A DNA stretch of 64,000 nucleotides, taken from positions 1,116,001-1,180,000 of the forward strand of contig NADL03000649.1 of assembly GCA_002205965.3 (NCBI GenBank). The letters run 5' to 3'. A program made the position numbers and the translations under genes. Of the stretch, positions 1 to 11,179 are shown in pieces. Under the pieces are notes generated by a model that did no database searches, was not told the origin of the DNA, and saw only the letters and a list, made by a program, of their open reading frames with translations. Position 1 is the first letter of the stretch. The number at the start of each line of letters is the position of its first letter. The stretch comes from Kappaphycus alvarezii (Eukaryota; Rhodophyta; Florideophyceae; Gigartinales; Solieriaceae).

Positions 1-1114
1 TCGAACGGATATCCGCGCAGTGAAGCTCCATCCGCCATAGACACGACAATTCCCGGGGCACTGCTCCCCTCGCCCTGTGCGTAACCCTTCCGGGATCCTG
101 GCCCGTCCCGCATGCCAGGTGGATCCTCGTTTCCCTCCACAAAGCGTGATTCCAGATCCGAGAGCACATCTTCATACGCCTGGGACACAGCCTCAGACCC
201 AACGGCTGCCATTCCCCACGCACAAGCCGCGACACGACCTGCGGACCCAAGGTGTTTGTCAATGCAACCAAAGTGACCTCCTCATACGGGGCACGGCCTA
301 CAACAGTGACACTCGTTAAATCGCGCTCCTGTATATCTGCAGACATCTCAAACGTGAGGTCCCTTGTGTCCCAACAAGCGACACTAGCATCACTCTCGGG
401 CGGGACATCGGAATGAATCGGAGCCCCACATAAGGACCAGACCTCTGTCTCACCGACCTTGAATAAATCGGTAACGCCTCCCGCATGGGGGGCCTTGCGA
501 CAGACACGTTCTATGCCATTAGAATCATCACCAAAGATATCAAAGATCTCGACAGAGCCATCCGCCTCACCTACCCACAACGCGACGTCTACACGCAACA
601 GACTCCGGATCGGAGCCTCGGGCATGGAGATTTCACGCACGGCATTCGCCTCCTTCAAATCCCAGACCAAAATGACGGCATCCTCCCCACCACTATACAA
701 GTACTGATCATCGGCCTCGAGTGCATTCACGGCATCAGAATGTTCAACGCCACAACCGAGCATGCAATCAAAAGCAAGCGAGGTGAGATGACAACGGACG
801 ACCGAGCCATCCTGCAAACCGACAAAGAGTGCATTCTCCACGGGTAAGGGTAGCAGACAGAGCGGAACGGCGTGTAAAGGGGACGGGGACGAGACGACGA
901 GGGCGGCGGAGGGGGCGTGGAAAAGATGGAGGGAGCCGTCTCGACAGGCGGCAAAGACGGAGAGATGGTCTTCGGTGGTTGCGAGGGCGACGACGGGGCT
1001 GGGCAGGTCGATGGGGGTTTGCCAGGTTGGGGGAGAGGTGGGGGGAGAATGACGAAGCGTGCCATCGCGGAATATGGCCCAAAGACGGCCGCTCGCATGG
1101 ACTGCGCGGGACAT
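1..1114 (-). CDS. WD40-repeat protein, partial (C-terminus beyond left edge)
   Basis: An open minus-strand frame runs from an ATG at 1114-1112 to about position 230. It reads as successive WD/beta-propeller strands: RLWAIFRDGTLRHS, then VFAACRDGSLHLFHAPS, ALFVGLQDGSVVRCHLTS, DDQYLYSGGEDAVILVWDLK and ALWVGEADGSVEIFDIFG, i.e. at least five blades. Blade ends carry the usual DGS/DGT turn and one canonical VWD. WD40 propellers are scaffolds for protein complexes; the partner cannot be told. Near 200-240 the protein-like reading moves to a second frame (QAYEDVLSDLESRFVEG...), as if one base were missing, and continues off the window. A longer start upstream is possible because the frame stays open, but no ATG lies there and a nine-G run at about 1122-1130 makes the region unreliable. 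Family call is firm; orthology is unknown. Confidence 0.75.
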   Translation of the reverse strand, partial: MSRAVHASGRLWAIFRDGTLRHSPPTSPPTWQTPIDLPSPVVALATTEDHLSVFAACRDGSLHLFHAPSAALVVSSPSPLHAVPLCLLPLPVENALFVGLQDGSVVRCHLTSLAFDCMLGCGVEHSDAVNALEADDQYLYSGGEDAVILVWDLKEANAVREISMPEAPIRSLLRVDVALWVGEADGSVEIFDIFGDDSNGIERVCRKAPHAGGVTDLFKVGETEVWSLCGAPIHSDVPPESDASVACWDTRDLTFEMSADIQERDLTSVTVVGRAPYEEVTLVALTNTLGPQVVSRLVRGEWQPLGLRLCPRRMKMCSRIWNHALWRETRIHLACGTGQDPGRVTHRARGAVPRELSCLWRMELHCADIRS

Positions 1115-2743
1115 TCGTGGGGGGGGGTGAGGGGGACAAGGGGACGGGGGAGGGAGGTTGTGGGCGGGGTGCGATGGACGACGGAGGTGGGGGAACGGCG
1201 TGGGTAGGATTTGGGTATATTGAGTTGTGCAGCTTGTTGGAGGTGAGACGGTGACAGCAACTTGGCGGGAGAAGGGAGGAAGAGGGCGATTGGTGTTATT
1301 TTCTGGACATTGATCAAGTGCTTGACAAATGCAGCGCTGCAGTTGAGAAAGATGCTTTCTCAAAGCAATGAAATTTGACCAGTTTCAACTTTTCAAATCA
1401 CATTTGATTTGCGAATTAACATAGACCTTTGCTTTGGTGCTGTGCACACTGTTTTTTAAAAGATTAAAGTATTTCTTGGCGGGGAATATAACCAGGATGA
1501 CCACAGTAGCGTTTTCGGTCCCGACGCCGTCGCTACCCCGCTCTTCTGCAACGTATTACAGTGCAGTAAATGGTAAATAGTTTTAGTGAACTAAAATTAA
1601 AGGGGACGCTGTTCACCAAATTTCCCTGCCACCCATTCACGATACAGTGATTCTATGCCACAAAACTTGAGATAACTTTAATGTGCAGTACTGCACTGCA
1701 CTGTACCTACTTTCGTCGAAATTACAGCACTTTGTTATATGATGTTGCTTTACTCATGCGAGTACGGCACTCTGCAGACCATCCACAAACTCTTTCTCAT
1801 CCTCATTCCACAGCTCCTCTGAACTTTCTTCCAAAGACTTACACTGGCTACAGTAGAAAGGTATCAGTAACGGGTGCTGTACCAGCTCGAGTTGAGCCAA
1901 ATACACGTACACCGCCATTTTTCTCGGGAAATTATCCTAATCGTTCGACAGTCAAATTCGGTTAATACTGTACATACTGTACTACGTACAGTACTTTAAC
2001 CGATTCGTGGCCAGTTTCGTAATACTGTCCGGTTACTGTACACGGTATGAGAGCAATGGAAGTTCTATTTGCGTCGTTTGAAATTTTCGAATTTTTAAAA
2101 TTGAAAGATCTCTTAGCATAACATAGAAGTAAATCTTTCATTGACACCGCCAATCATACAGTCAAGATACAATCTAGCTCAACAGCAATGAAAGACCTCA
2201 CTCGTGCCCTGCCCCGCAGAGAAACGGGCACTCTTGACTCCACGGCACGGCAGAGTTCCGACAACACGGTGTTTCCGCCATTGGGTAGAGAGGATTGCCC
2301 CAATCACCCGCTGGTGTCAAAGAGGCATGTTTACACACCCTCCCTCCCTCCGATGCCACATCAGCCCGTTGCTTCACTACACGACACAGCACACACCTAG
2401 CCCTCTAAACCGCAACACAAGTCACTTTTCCAAACTACAAACCCAACGAGTCAATCTCCACGAGTCGGCGGTTCCACAAGAGTCTACCACCCCGAAAGTC
2501 AAGCCCGCTCGTCCTATCCAGTAGCGCTGTAGCATACCCGCACCCCCCCCCCAGTAGCATGACTCGCACATCTGCACACCAGCAACACCGCAACACTCGT
2601 CTCCGCTCCGCCCATCCCCCTCACCCCATCCAGGGCTGGAAATTATCCACCGCCCACTCAAATTCCGTATCAAACGCGTCCTTCTATACACAATACGCCC
2701 AATGTTTACCTCATCATCACCCCTCCAAATCTCACCAACCTCA
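1115..2743. other. Intergenic region with GTACTGTAC-type motifs
   Basis: This lies upstream of the WD40 gene and downstream of the GCP3 gene, both on the minus strand. The stretch 1440-2150 is AT-richer than the flanking genes and holds clustered TACTGTAC/GTACAGTA words at about 1684-1710, 1965-1997 and 2025-2045. From 2160 to 2740 the sequence is C-rich on the plus strand and has only short overlapping frames with no recognisable family. I see no supported gene. Confidence 0.6.
1965..1997. promoter_or_regulatory. GTACTGTAC/GTACAGTAC motif cluster upstream of WD40 gene
   Basis: Two TACTGTAC words are followed by the reverse complement GTACAGTA within about 35 bases. The same words recur upstream of the other genes of the left 13 kb. 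Location suggests a promoter element or binding site; function is inferred only from position. Confidence 0.4.
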
Positions 2744-5582
2744 CTATCGTCTGCCTACCAGATGCTCCTGTGCCGCCCCGCCCACCAATCCCGGCGACAT
2801 GCCCACCCATGCGTCATTTTCTCCACGTTCCTGCCGTCTTCTCGCGTAATGCCCGTTAAAATCAAGCCGAAACAACAAATACACGCATCCGTCCACAATC
2901 TTGCAATGCCGTTTCAACGCCCCAGGAACGGCTCCCAGCTTTCATTAAACTCCCTCTCAATCTCCACCATCCGTTCCATCATCCCCTCCACATCCTCCGC
3001 CTCCACCGTCACTTTACCCCACCTCCCTCGTTTCACCCACCTACTCATTTCCTGTTGCGCTCGGTCAAACTTTGGAATCACCCGCAACACCTTGTCCAAT
3101 TCCTGCGCCACATACCGGCTCCGCTCTGACAGCAACGTCCGGTCCTTGATCCGTGTTAGGTACACCGCATGCGCTTGAATCATCCCGTCAAGGTCCTCGG
3201 CGCTGTTCAACTCATGCTCTAGGATCGTCCATGATCCCTCCAACACCTCCACAGTGCAGTAGTGCTGCATGTTCTGCACTAGCTGCGTCATCTTCATGCG
3301 AACAAAGTGCGCCCGTCGTACCACCTTCATAATTTCCGTCCACCGTCCACCATCATCCCACCTTTTCCTTCCTTTTGCACGTCTTCGAACGCACATAGAT
3401 TTAAATACGCATTCCCCATCAAATAATCCATCCGCTTCAATCTCCATAATAAACGGAAGATTAGCAAGTACGCGTCCATCACCTTTGGAGAAAACACCGT
3501 GTTTAACGGCGCATCCTCCACTCGATATGTCAGCGAAAATACATCCCATCCCACGTTCGTGTCTTTACTTTGCGCCGCAATCTGAACGTCTAGACGTTCC
3601 AGAATGTCTTGATCCGTCCCTTCGTTGAAGCTCGAGCAAGATTGCAGCGCCGCATCCACAATCCCTGTGAGATTGTTTCGCAGAATATTCGCGTCCCCGT
3701 CCAGAATGGGTGCCAAGCCATCCATCAGAGCCTGAGAAAAGTCCCCTTGCGACAGGAGCAAATATTTCTTGATCGCGCCAAAGTGATGACTAAGGTCGAA
3801 CCTCTCAAAGAACAACTGTTTCAGTCGACAGCTGGCTGACTCCTTTGCTGCCTCGACCAACCCACGCACAGCATCCTCATCTTCTCGTTCATCACATTCA
3901 AATAGTTTCCTCCCACCTGACAGGTATTGTGCCACCAGCGGTGAGTGCTCTCGGTCTACCCAGCCTGAATCCCCACAGCACCTCCGCAAAAATGCGATCG
4001 ACTTGCCCGCAATCAAAGCCTTTTGCGCTATGGCCTCATCCATCCTGCCGGGCATCTGTTCACGCCGAATCTTGAATAACCCCCACCAAATTCGCTGACT
4101 CGCCACAGATGCGCTGTTCGGGCCTCCAGCCAGTCCCCCGAAACTCCTACATCCTCCAACATATTTGCCGCAGAGTAGGATGTCATCCGTGTCGCGGCTG
4201 CCACCTTGGGATCCTCCATAATAAAAAACTCGTGATACGGGTCCGCCAACACACCCTCTGCCAGCCATCGCTGCAACATGCGATTGATCGGAGCACTAGC
4301 GCTCGCCAGAATCCTCGATTTCATATCATGAATATCTGGCGGCAAATAGGATCCGCGATGTGCTCGCAGATGCGCTAAAATCTTACAGCCATCAAACGGC
4401 CGCGTCTCCTCGCACAGACGCGCCAGCCAACGCAGTCGCGGCTTTTCATTTGCGGCCCAAACGTAGATTTTGCGCAAAGACAAACCTACAGTCTTATCTT
4501 GGTCGTCCATGCCAGAGCGATCAATATTGCGGAGAGTGACCAGACTGCGATAGTAACTGTCCATCTCACGGACGACAGCGCTGCACATATTCTGAGTGAC
4601 AAGGCCGTCGTGTTCTCTGTCCGGCTCGTTGACGCGTTGCTGAATGATGCGAAACAAAAAGCCAACCTCGGCGGTGCACATAACAAGATCATGCACAGGT
4701 GTAGTGACACTGGTCCCCCCGGCATGGCAATCCGCACAGACCCCGACTGACCGTCATCTTCCTCTTTAAACGAGAGTAAATCTCCGTTCTCCCCTTGCAC
4801 AATCAGCAGCAAATCCCTCGCCAGGCGCCTCTCCAAGCTCTTGTTATGCAACGGAGTAGGCAACCCGTCGCAGGCGCATGGCGTGGGGACGCAGCCCGCA
4901 TGGTGCGTGTAGGTGGGGTGGCCGGCACCTTATTCACCGAAGGTTGCGGCATGGGCGGTTGAGGTCGGTTGGCAGCGGCCCTCCGAGGCATCAAAAAGAA
5001 CCTGTCATCCTCCTCACTCTCAGTACCAAGGTCGGCCCTTGGCGGTGGAACCGGGTCAACCATGTTTGGTTCAACGCCGGTTGAAACGGATTTGCGTTGA
5101 GTGTTGGAATGGCATAGCCGATATGTTGGTCGTCGACTTGACTCTGCTGGCCGGCGACGATTTCGGTGCTCGGCGGGCTGCTGCCGGCGTCGTCGACATC
5201 ATCGGCCGGTTCGGCCTTTTCGGAATGTGAATGTGCAGGAAGCTTATTGAGGTCATGGGCTGTACCACGTAAGTCGTTGAGGATGTAAAGAACGGGCCAT
5301 ACGGCGTCCGGTTTGAGGCGGGCTCGAAACGTAAGCCGGCGGTGAGCTCGGCGAGCTGGGTGGATTCTGCGTGACGGCGGTCGCGGACGAGTCGAAAGAG
5401 CATGGCATGGCTGAGGGATTCTGCTGTTTGCATGCTGGGGGAGGTGGTTAGGGAGGATTGGAGGAGACGGGAGGCTACGTGGAGTACGGCATCGACTCGT
5501 TCTGGGGTACATACATTTGGACGAGGGATATGAGGACGGTGCCGATTTCGCCGGGGTGGGAAGGAGTGGGTGCGTTGGACAT
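2744..5582 (-). CDS. GCP3: Gamma-tubulin complex component 3 (GCP3/Spc98 family)
   Basis: GCP3 is a subunit of the gamma-tubulin complex that nucleates microtubules at organising centres. Family landmarks appear in order. The N-terminal GRIP1 part has KPDAVWPVLYILNDLRG near residue 85 and SLERRLARDLLLIVQGENGD. Then come AEVGFLFRIIQQRV, RLRWLARLCEE, DPYHEFFIMEDP, AGKSIAFLRRCC, a GRIP2 stretch with LLLSQGDFSQALMDGL and NLTGIVDAALQS, DTNVGWDVFSLTYRV, LLWRLKRMDYLM, EVLEGSWTILEHEL and a C-terminal LLFRLDFNGHYARRR. The chosen start (MSNAPTPSHPGEIGT) and the stop at 2746-2744 give about 950 residues, normal for the family. The reading uses all three frames in turn with eight changes, every one as if a single base were missing; at least three sit at C or G runs (about 5508, 4722, 2918). 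No intron-like gap separates the pieces. I read this as a functional gene with consensus deletions. It shares a divergent promoter region with the ataxin-10 gene. Confidence 0.88.
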
Positions 5583-6421
5583 GATTGGTAAAGGGGGTGA
5601 GGTGGATCAAGGAGGTGAGGGAGGGAGAATTGGCATGCGGTGTGTGGAACACGAGATGAAGTGAGGATGGCGGGGATGAGGAAGGTGAGAAGACTGTTTT
5701 GTACAGTACGGTAGAGAGCGAAAATAATCGATGCAGAGGAGGGGCTTGGCGAAAGGCGGAGAGAATGGAAATAGTTGGAGGAAGAGTGACAACCGAGTTG
5801 GCGTTGAGCTGTACTACGGTACCGACACACTACCGTGGGACTGCACCAGGCAACACCGCGCAAATCCCGCCAGAAATTAGGGACCAGTTCACTTTAATTA
5901 ACATGATCAGTATACCGCGCACTACAGTATGATTCCAAACGTTGATTATCCAAACCAACCAACAGCAACACTAATTGAAAGTTAGAGAATGTTTTTTTTA
6001 AAATCAAATTTCTCATCTTCCCCAAGGGACACTCACCAGCTCTTTTCTCACTACACAGAACAGTAGAGCAAAGCTCAATCTGAGCGTCAGTACTGTACTG
6101 TATACTGTACCTGTATACTGTACCCTATTGCCATTGTCCTGTACTGTACTGTACCCTTGATATTAACGCCGTAAAGTGTGATTCATAGTGCAATGCAGTA
6201 CAGTAAAGTACTGTACAGGACTCACTGTACCGTATGAGATTAAATGTCAACTTGACCAGACTACTACACTCGTCAGCTTTTCGCTTCAACCGTTTCACTT
6301 GCGCCAAAAAGAAACCTCTCATAAACCTGCCGTCATCCCACCCACGTCCCACACCACTCGCCCACCTCCACAACCCAACCCCATCCGTATTCCAATCCAT
6401 CCCTCTCCCCCCCCAAAAAAC
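5583..6421. promoter_or_regulatory. Divergent promoter region between GCP3 and the ataxin-10 gene
   Basis: About 840 bases separate the two divergent starts. The region holds the densest set of GTACTGTAC-type words in the window: one copy at 5699-5709, a run at 6089-6154 (six or more overlapping TACTGTA words) and a mixed run at 6196-6234. An AT-rich tract lies at 5990-6015. The last 120 bases before the plus-strand ATG are pyrimidine-rich on the plus strand, which suits a 5' leader. Confidence 0.55.
6089..6234. repeat. Clustered TACTGTAC / GTACAGTA words
   Basis: The words TACTGTAC and GTACAGTA are repeated and partly overlapping in two runs (6089-6154 and 6196-6234). GTACAGTAC and GTACTGTAC are near-palindromes of each other, so the run can pair with itself. 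The same words occur at 1965-1997, 9735-9770 and 13018-13041. Confidence 0.7.
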
Positions 6422-7990
6422 ATGACCCGATCCGAACCACAAAGCTACGAAACCGCCATCGCGCACCTCTGCTCCCACGACTGGGCCCCCTCCGGCACGC
6501 ACGTCGCCACCCGTCACAGCGACGACACCCTGCGCGCATTACTCCCCGTCTCTCGCACCGACGACGGTCGCGCCACACTAGGCGCCCAACCACACGCCAT
6601 TGACAACCTAGTCTGCATCCTCCGCGACCCTCTCGTCTTTCATCACAAGTTGGGCGAACTCACCATCCGCCTACTACGCAACCTCTGCGCACGCTCCGTC
6701 CCCAATCAGGCACGATGTGCTCGGTCGGGTGCACATGACCTGGTTTTGGATTGCATTCAACAGCGCTTCACCTTTTGTGATGTTGAGGGCGCGGGCGCCG
6801 CTGCCCCGGCTGTGCAACGCTTGGGGGATGCTGCTGGCACCGAGCATCAGCACCGAATGCGCATGCCGTTTTTTGGATTTGCCGTCGAATTTTTGGTCAA
6901 TTTTGTCACGTGCAATGCCGATAATGCAGAGTTGGTGTGGCGGAGGGCCTTTCCTACCACTTTTGAAAAGTTGCTCGAGTGTAGTAACCGCGCCGCTTCC
7001 GCTGCCGCTGCCGCTTTGGTTCATAATTGTATTGCGATTGTGCCGGATCGTATGAATGATATAGTCAGGATTTGGTCGGAGAAAGATGGTGAGGGAAAGT
7101 CGCTTGCTGCATCCTTGGTGCTGCAGATGAAGAATGTCGGGGCGGATAATGCCGACGATGATGACGACAAGTTTTCGTGGTCGTACATGATCATTTGTCG
7201 ACTTATCGGCGCTTCTTTGCTGCAGAATTCCTTCGAAGCACTCGGACCCTCCCTGGATCAAATCCTCCAATCATCCTCGGTTTCATTCTCAGAGCCTCAG
7301 GAGACTTTCCTTCAGATCCTTGATGCTGCCGCCGGAAAGTCTGCCGAAAGTCCGGCCGATGACGATACGGCCGATATTGTGTTCCCTGAAAACTCACTTG
7401 GTTTCCTTGCAGAACTTATTGAAGCGGCATTGTTCCGGAAAAATGGAAATGTGCTGCGCACCGTGGGCAGTATAGTCGCCTCAGTCATTATCGTGAGCGT
7501 CGATTCGTCCGAGTTGAATGACTTGCGCCTTCGAGCTGTGAGGGTAGCTGTCAACGTGCTACATGCAATTGCCTGCTCTAAAAACGAGACGGTGGAGAAT
7601 GGGAATGGAATTGATGCCGCCCCCATTGCCGTTGCTAGCGGCTCTTTTGCAGGGTTACGCGCAGTCATGGTTCGATGTCTGGCTGTTTGCTGTGATCTTT
7701 CAAAGGAAGCCCAGGATTCGGTCCGACAACTAAGGGGGATTCCATTAGTGCTTAATGCCCTGTCATATGAAAAGGACGCAACGGAGAATCCGTTCCTGAG
7801 AGAATGGGCGATTCTGGCTGTCCGGAATCTTACACTCGCGAATCCGGAGAATGCAAAGGAAATTTCAGGTTACGAGCTGCAGGGAATTCAGCAAGACACT
7901 GAGCTTCTAGAAAAGACGGGCCTGGAAGCATACATGGACGCCAGTACAGGGAGACCAAGATTACGGGTAAGGGGTAGGAATGGGGATTAG
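6422..7990 (+). CDS. ATXN10: Ataxin-10-type ARM/HEAT repeat protein
   Basis: A single uninterrupted frame of 522 residues. The helical repeats begin with LVFHHKLGELTIRLLRNLCARSV near residue 65. The C-terminal ataxin-10 domain is recognisable by NPFLREWAILAVRNLTLAN at about residues 458-476, followed by NAKEISGYELQG; the equivalent NPFIREW...RNL block is the hallmark of the family. Animal ataxin-10 is a cytoplasmic ARM-repeat protein linked to neuronal survival and cytokinesis, and the yeast relative Copper-transport 86 has the same domain; the algal role is unknown. Linkers are rich in Ala, Asp and Ser (GAGAAAPA, DNADDDDDK). I chose the ATG at 6422 because the open frame before it runs through the promoter-like repeats and a pyrimidine-rich leader. 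The frame is intact, unlike its neighbours, and ends in TAG. Confidence 0.8.
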   Translation: MTRSEPQSYETAIAHLCSHDWAPSGTHVATRHSDDTLRALLPVSRTDDGRATLGAQPHAIDNLVCILRDPLVFHHKLGELTIRLLRNLCARSVPNQARCARSGAHDLVLDCIQQRFTFCDVEGAGAAAPAVQRLGDAAGTEHQHRMRMPFFGFAVEFLVNFVTCNADNAELVWRRAFPTTFEKLLECSNRAASAAAAALVHNCIAIVPDRMNDIVRIWSEKDGEGKSLAASLVLQMKNVGADNADDDDDKFSWSYMIICRLIGASLLQNSFEALGPSLDQILQSSSVSFSEPQETFLQILDAAAGKSAESPADDDTADIVFPENSLGFLAELIEAALFRKNGNVLRTVGSIVASVIIVSVDSSELNDLRLRAVRVAVNVLHAIACSKNETVENGNGIDAAPIAVASGSFAGLRAVMVRCLAVCCDLSKEAQDSVRQLRGIPLVLNALSYEKDATENPFLREWAILAVRNLTLANPENAKEISGYELQGIQQDTELLEKTGLEAYMDASTGRPRLRVRGRNGD

Positions 7991-8210
7991 CTATTTAGTT
8001 GCCAAGTTGTAAATAATTCTGCGTGCATGCGGTTCTTGATTTGGGACAGTCCCATCGTTCCTTTGCTATCAGATGCAAACGTTAATTCATAGAAATCCAG
8101 GCTGGAAAACAGAGCAGCGAAAAATTCCAGCGTGTGGAGGTAGCTCCAGTGTACAGAATTGGCTCCTCTCAACAGTACGATTCACGGGTCTCAAAGACAG
8201 CGGCTCCTAG

Positions 8211-8239
8211 TGCCCCGTTGTTCAAGGCTGTACGGGGCA
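8211..8239. terminator. Hairpin between convergent genes
   Basis: TGCCCCGT (8211-8218) pairs perfectly with ACGGGGCA (8232-8239) around a 13-base loop. It lies in the 280-base gap between the convergent ends of the ataxin-10 and hemerythrin-like genes, so it could shape 3' ends of either transcript. No polyadenylation motif was identified with confidence. Confidence 0.4.
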
Positions 8240-8273
8240 ATGGCTTGGCCCGTTGGGGATTCTCGGAGCAGAG

Positions 8274-9112
8274 CTAGTCTGCTGCTAATTTCCTGACGAC
8301 TGCAAGATGTGTATTTGAAAACAGTTTCCCAGTGGAACGAAAGGAAATCTTAATCCAAAACGGCAGGCGCCTGCGCCACGCCGACGCAGCCTCGTCCGTC
8401 ATTCCCCTTGCTACAATGCTGAGATGCATCTGTCTATAGTTTAGGTCTCCTCTCCGTTGCAAAAATCGAGCAAGCTTCTTCTCCATAACGACGGCATCTT
8501 TTTGCCTGCACTTGTTCTCAATAGCCAGAGGCACCTCATTTTCAAAAGTTTGCAGGTATTCTACAAGAGAATGCATGTGGACCAGGCCTTTAATAATCTT
8601 GGCCATTGTTTCATCGGGTGGACGTCGCGGCAACTGACTATACGTTGTGTCGAAATCACGGAGCATAGTATTCAACGTGTCCTTCATCCCCCTCACCGCA
8701 CCATCATCCAACATATCCGGCATGCCACCCTTCTTACGAACCCACGGAATAAGCACCTGGTCATGTGCCTCAAAACACACCTCCACATACGAAGAAAACA
8801 AATCCCACCACGTGAAAAACATGTTTAAATCAGAGCTCCGCAGGTTCTGAATCCTTCTTTGCATTGCATCAACCATGTTATACAGGTCGATAAGCTCGCG
8901 ACGCACGCCGTTGTGAAGTCGTGCAAAATGTCAAGCACGGGACTGGAACCTACGGGAACCAGGTTTAGGGCGTCGGGTCGCTTGTAGTTGATGAGGGCGG
9001 AGCTGAGACGGGCGCTCTTCCGCGTGGTGACCGAGGAGGTTAGAAAGTCGGAGGCGACTTGTAGCATTTCGATGTTGTCGCCATGTTTGGGTGGTTGCGG
9101 TGTGGTTGGCAT
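8274..9112 (-). CDS. Hemerythrin-like helical protein
   Basis: About 279 residues, all helical in character. The core LHNGVRRELIDLYNMVDAM (residue about 64 onward) followed by FFTWWDLFSSYVEVCFEAHDQVLIPWV resembles the first and second helices of HHE/hemerythrin domains, where a His-x-x-x-Arg helix is followed by a second helix ending in H/E-x-x-x-L-x-P. Later helices include PDETMAKIIKGLVHMHSLVEYLQ. Not all canonical His/Glu iron ligands can be placed, so metal binding is uncertain. The N-terminal part (from MPTTPQPPKHGDN) and the rest lie in two frames joined near 8933 at a run of four T; one more T there gives a continuous reading, again one base short. The gene converges on the ataxin-10 gene and has a long, motif-containing upstream region. 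Confidence 0.55.
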
Positions 9113-11179
9113 TTTTGCGTTTTAGTTTCTCTGGTTTCACAGGAGATGGGCGCGGGGACTGGATTTGAACTGGGGAATCGCGGGAGGGGAGGGTTGGGCG
9201 CGAGGGGGTTCAGGAGGGTTAAAAGGATACAAAGGGCGGGAACCGACTGGTGATATGTGGTGCTGCGGTTGCGTGGATCAATTGTTTTCAAGTTTTGTGT
9301 TTGGGTGATTGCTGACATGGGTGAGGGCGATAGTTCAGACGCTCTTTCACTCATGAATTCAAGGTGGAGGTTTCAGCTTTCTTGGATGAATGTTAGGCAG
9401 TTTATAGAGGTTGACTGTTGAATCACGGAGCGGATTCCAATTATGACGGAGAGCGACGGTTTCTGGGTGGTATCAAGTTCCTGCGTAGAGGTAGTTTATC
9501 ATGGTTTAGACATAGTGGATCGGTCACGAGTTGCGAAACACTGTCCGTTTGGATATTTCACGCATTTTGGGACGGTGTGTCTCTGTGGGGCACGTTTGTT
9601 AGTTTAGTGATTTGATTCAAGGGCATAATTTGACGCAGTGCTAAACAATCTGGAGGGGAGTCTAGTCATCGGAGACATTTCCCGTCAATTGAAGCGCACC
9701 CTTACGGCTGAGTTGATCGTGGTTGGGTGGATCCAGTACAGCTGCAAATGGACATGTACAGTACAGTACACATTGCGTACTTTTTAGGAATGATTGAGCC
9801 TTGCAACAGATATGTTGACAATTAGACGCTATTTACAAGACGATGTGGTAGTAAACTGCATAACACGGTTGCTTTGGGCGTCTGACTGGCCCGGATTGGA
9901 AGATTTTGTTAACAGTTGAGGCGATAGTGATTTCTTACGTTGTGCTGTACGGGTCAGGCATGGTAAGGGCTGCTCTCAAGAGGCTACCGCCCATTGCCCT
10001 GACGGTCAGTCGCGAAGAGCACCCACGCAAAGATCGTGTGACGATGGTTAGACTGGAGATTAGTGCAGTCTTAGTTTGCAGAGCAGTGGTCGCACGGTAG
10101 TGGTCGCGGATTCTGCAGAAATGTCTCAGCAAGGTACAGGATTGGAGGTTACTTGTGACACGTCAGAGTGGTGCAAGTTAGTTTGCAGCACCATTTAGGG
10201 CAGTCCAGCACTGGAATGCAATCACTCACAAATATCTCCTAGCAGTTATCTCCAATGACATCAAATGAACTGTAAGGAGGCTGATGTCGACTGCCTAATT
10301 CTAAGCAGTGCGCCTAAATGTACAAATGGAATATGTTTACGGCAATTTGCTTCTATGGTATCCACTGCAGTATTGAAAGGCCCGCTTCAAGAGTTCGGAA
10401 CTATTCCTACATGCGGCCCAGCACATGTCTCATTAGAATGAACCCGTCGGTCCCCGAAGAGGCTTGAACTGGCAAGAAGGGACCGCATTCATTTCTGTTG
10501 CTCACTGGATGTTCTCCGTCGTCAAGCTGCAACTTGACTTTAAATTTCCAGCCAACAACCACGCTGTTGTCTATGAAAATGAACGGAAGAGTGCGCGGTC
10601 GGTGGAGGGTGCTTTCAACATTGAAAAAAGTAGATGCCAAAAGCTTGCTGTTTTAGCCAAGCGCTCTTCGTAGTTAAAAACCTTCTTACAGTAAACGTGA
10701 CAGGCCAATTCAAATCATTGCCAAGCACAGTAAACAGCAAGGATTAGTCCGCACAAGCAGTCAATCAACCCGAAACTTCAAATGAACCGTCACCGCCATT
10801 GACGGCGAAAACGTGTCAACCAAATTGCATACGTGCGCCACTGCCACACAGATCCTTCCCTTAATCCACCCATCGGTAAGTATCCAACATCCCCCCATCT
10901 CACCACTTGATCATCCCCTTCCTCATCAGGCTCGCCGACTTTGCAAACCCCGGCATCACCTCACAGACACACAACTTTCAAGCCGCACAATTGCGCTAGG
11001 CCGACCGCTGCACATCAAACCAACCTGCAATTCTCCCGACCACTCCTCCCTCATCCCAATCAATCTCCCGACTCCACGCCATCCCTTCTCACGCATCCGC
11101 CGAACCGCCCCCTTCCACTCGGCCAACACCACAATCAACACATCCCAACCCCCTGTCACACCCTCCTGCACCTCCCACA
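9113..11179. promoter_or_regulatory. Long divergent intergenic region with GTACAGTAC cluster
   Basis: Two kilobases lie between the hemerythrin-like gene (-) and the glutaminyl cyclase gene (+). A cluster of GTACAGTAC words is at 9735-9770. Only short, family-less frames are present. The 300 bases before the cyclase ATG are C-rich on the plus strand, as in the ataxin-10 leader. Confidence 0.5.
9735..9770. repeat. GTACAGTAC motif cluster
   Basis: Overlapping GTACAGTAC words (core 9755-9769) with a preceding CAGTACAG. Same family of words as at 1965, 6089 and 13018, again in a region between divergent genes. Confidence 0.6.

Noticed and set aside
727-1317. 196-codon minus-strand frame rich in Pro and Ser
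   Set aside because: It overlaps the WD40 frame out of phase and is low-complexity from GC-rich codons; the WD40 frame is clearly the coding one.
2744-5582. Introns as the cause of frame changes in GCP3
   Set aside because: Conserved protein text runs straight across the changes with no intervening sequence and no room for GT...AG introns.
6188-6421. Upstream start for the ataxin-10 gene
   Set aside because: The extension would be translated from the GTACTGTAC repeat run and a pyrimidine-rich leader.
9160-9185. tRNA-like T-arm on the minus strand (CAGTTCAAATCCAG)
   Set aside because: The upstream sequence cannot fold into D and anticodon arms; no A-box.
10813-11179. Longer N-terminus for the glutaminyl cyclase
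   Set aside because: The upstream in-frame stretch is Pro/His/Ser low-complexity and does not resemble a signal or family sequence; the ATG at 11180 gives an ordinary tail and membrane anchor.
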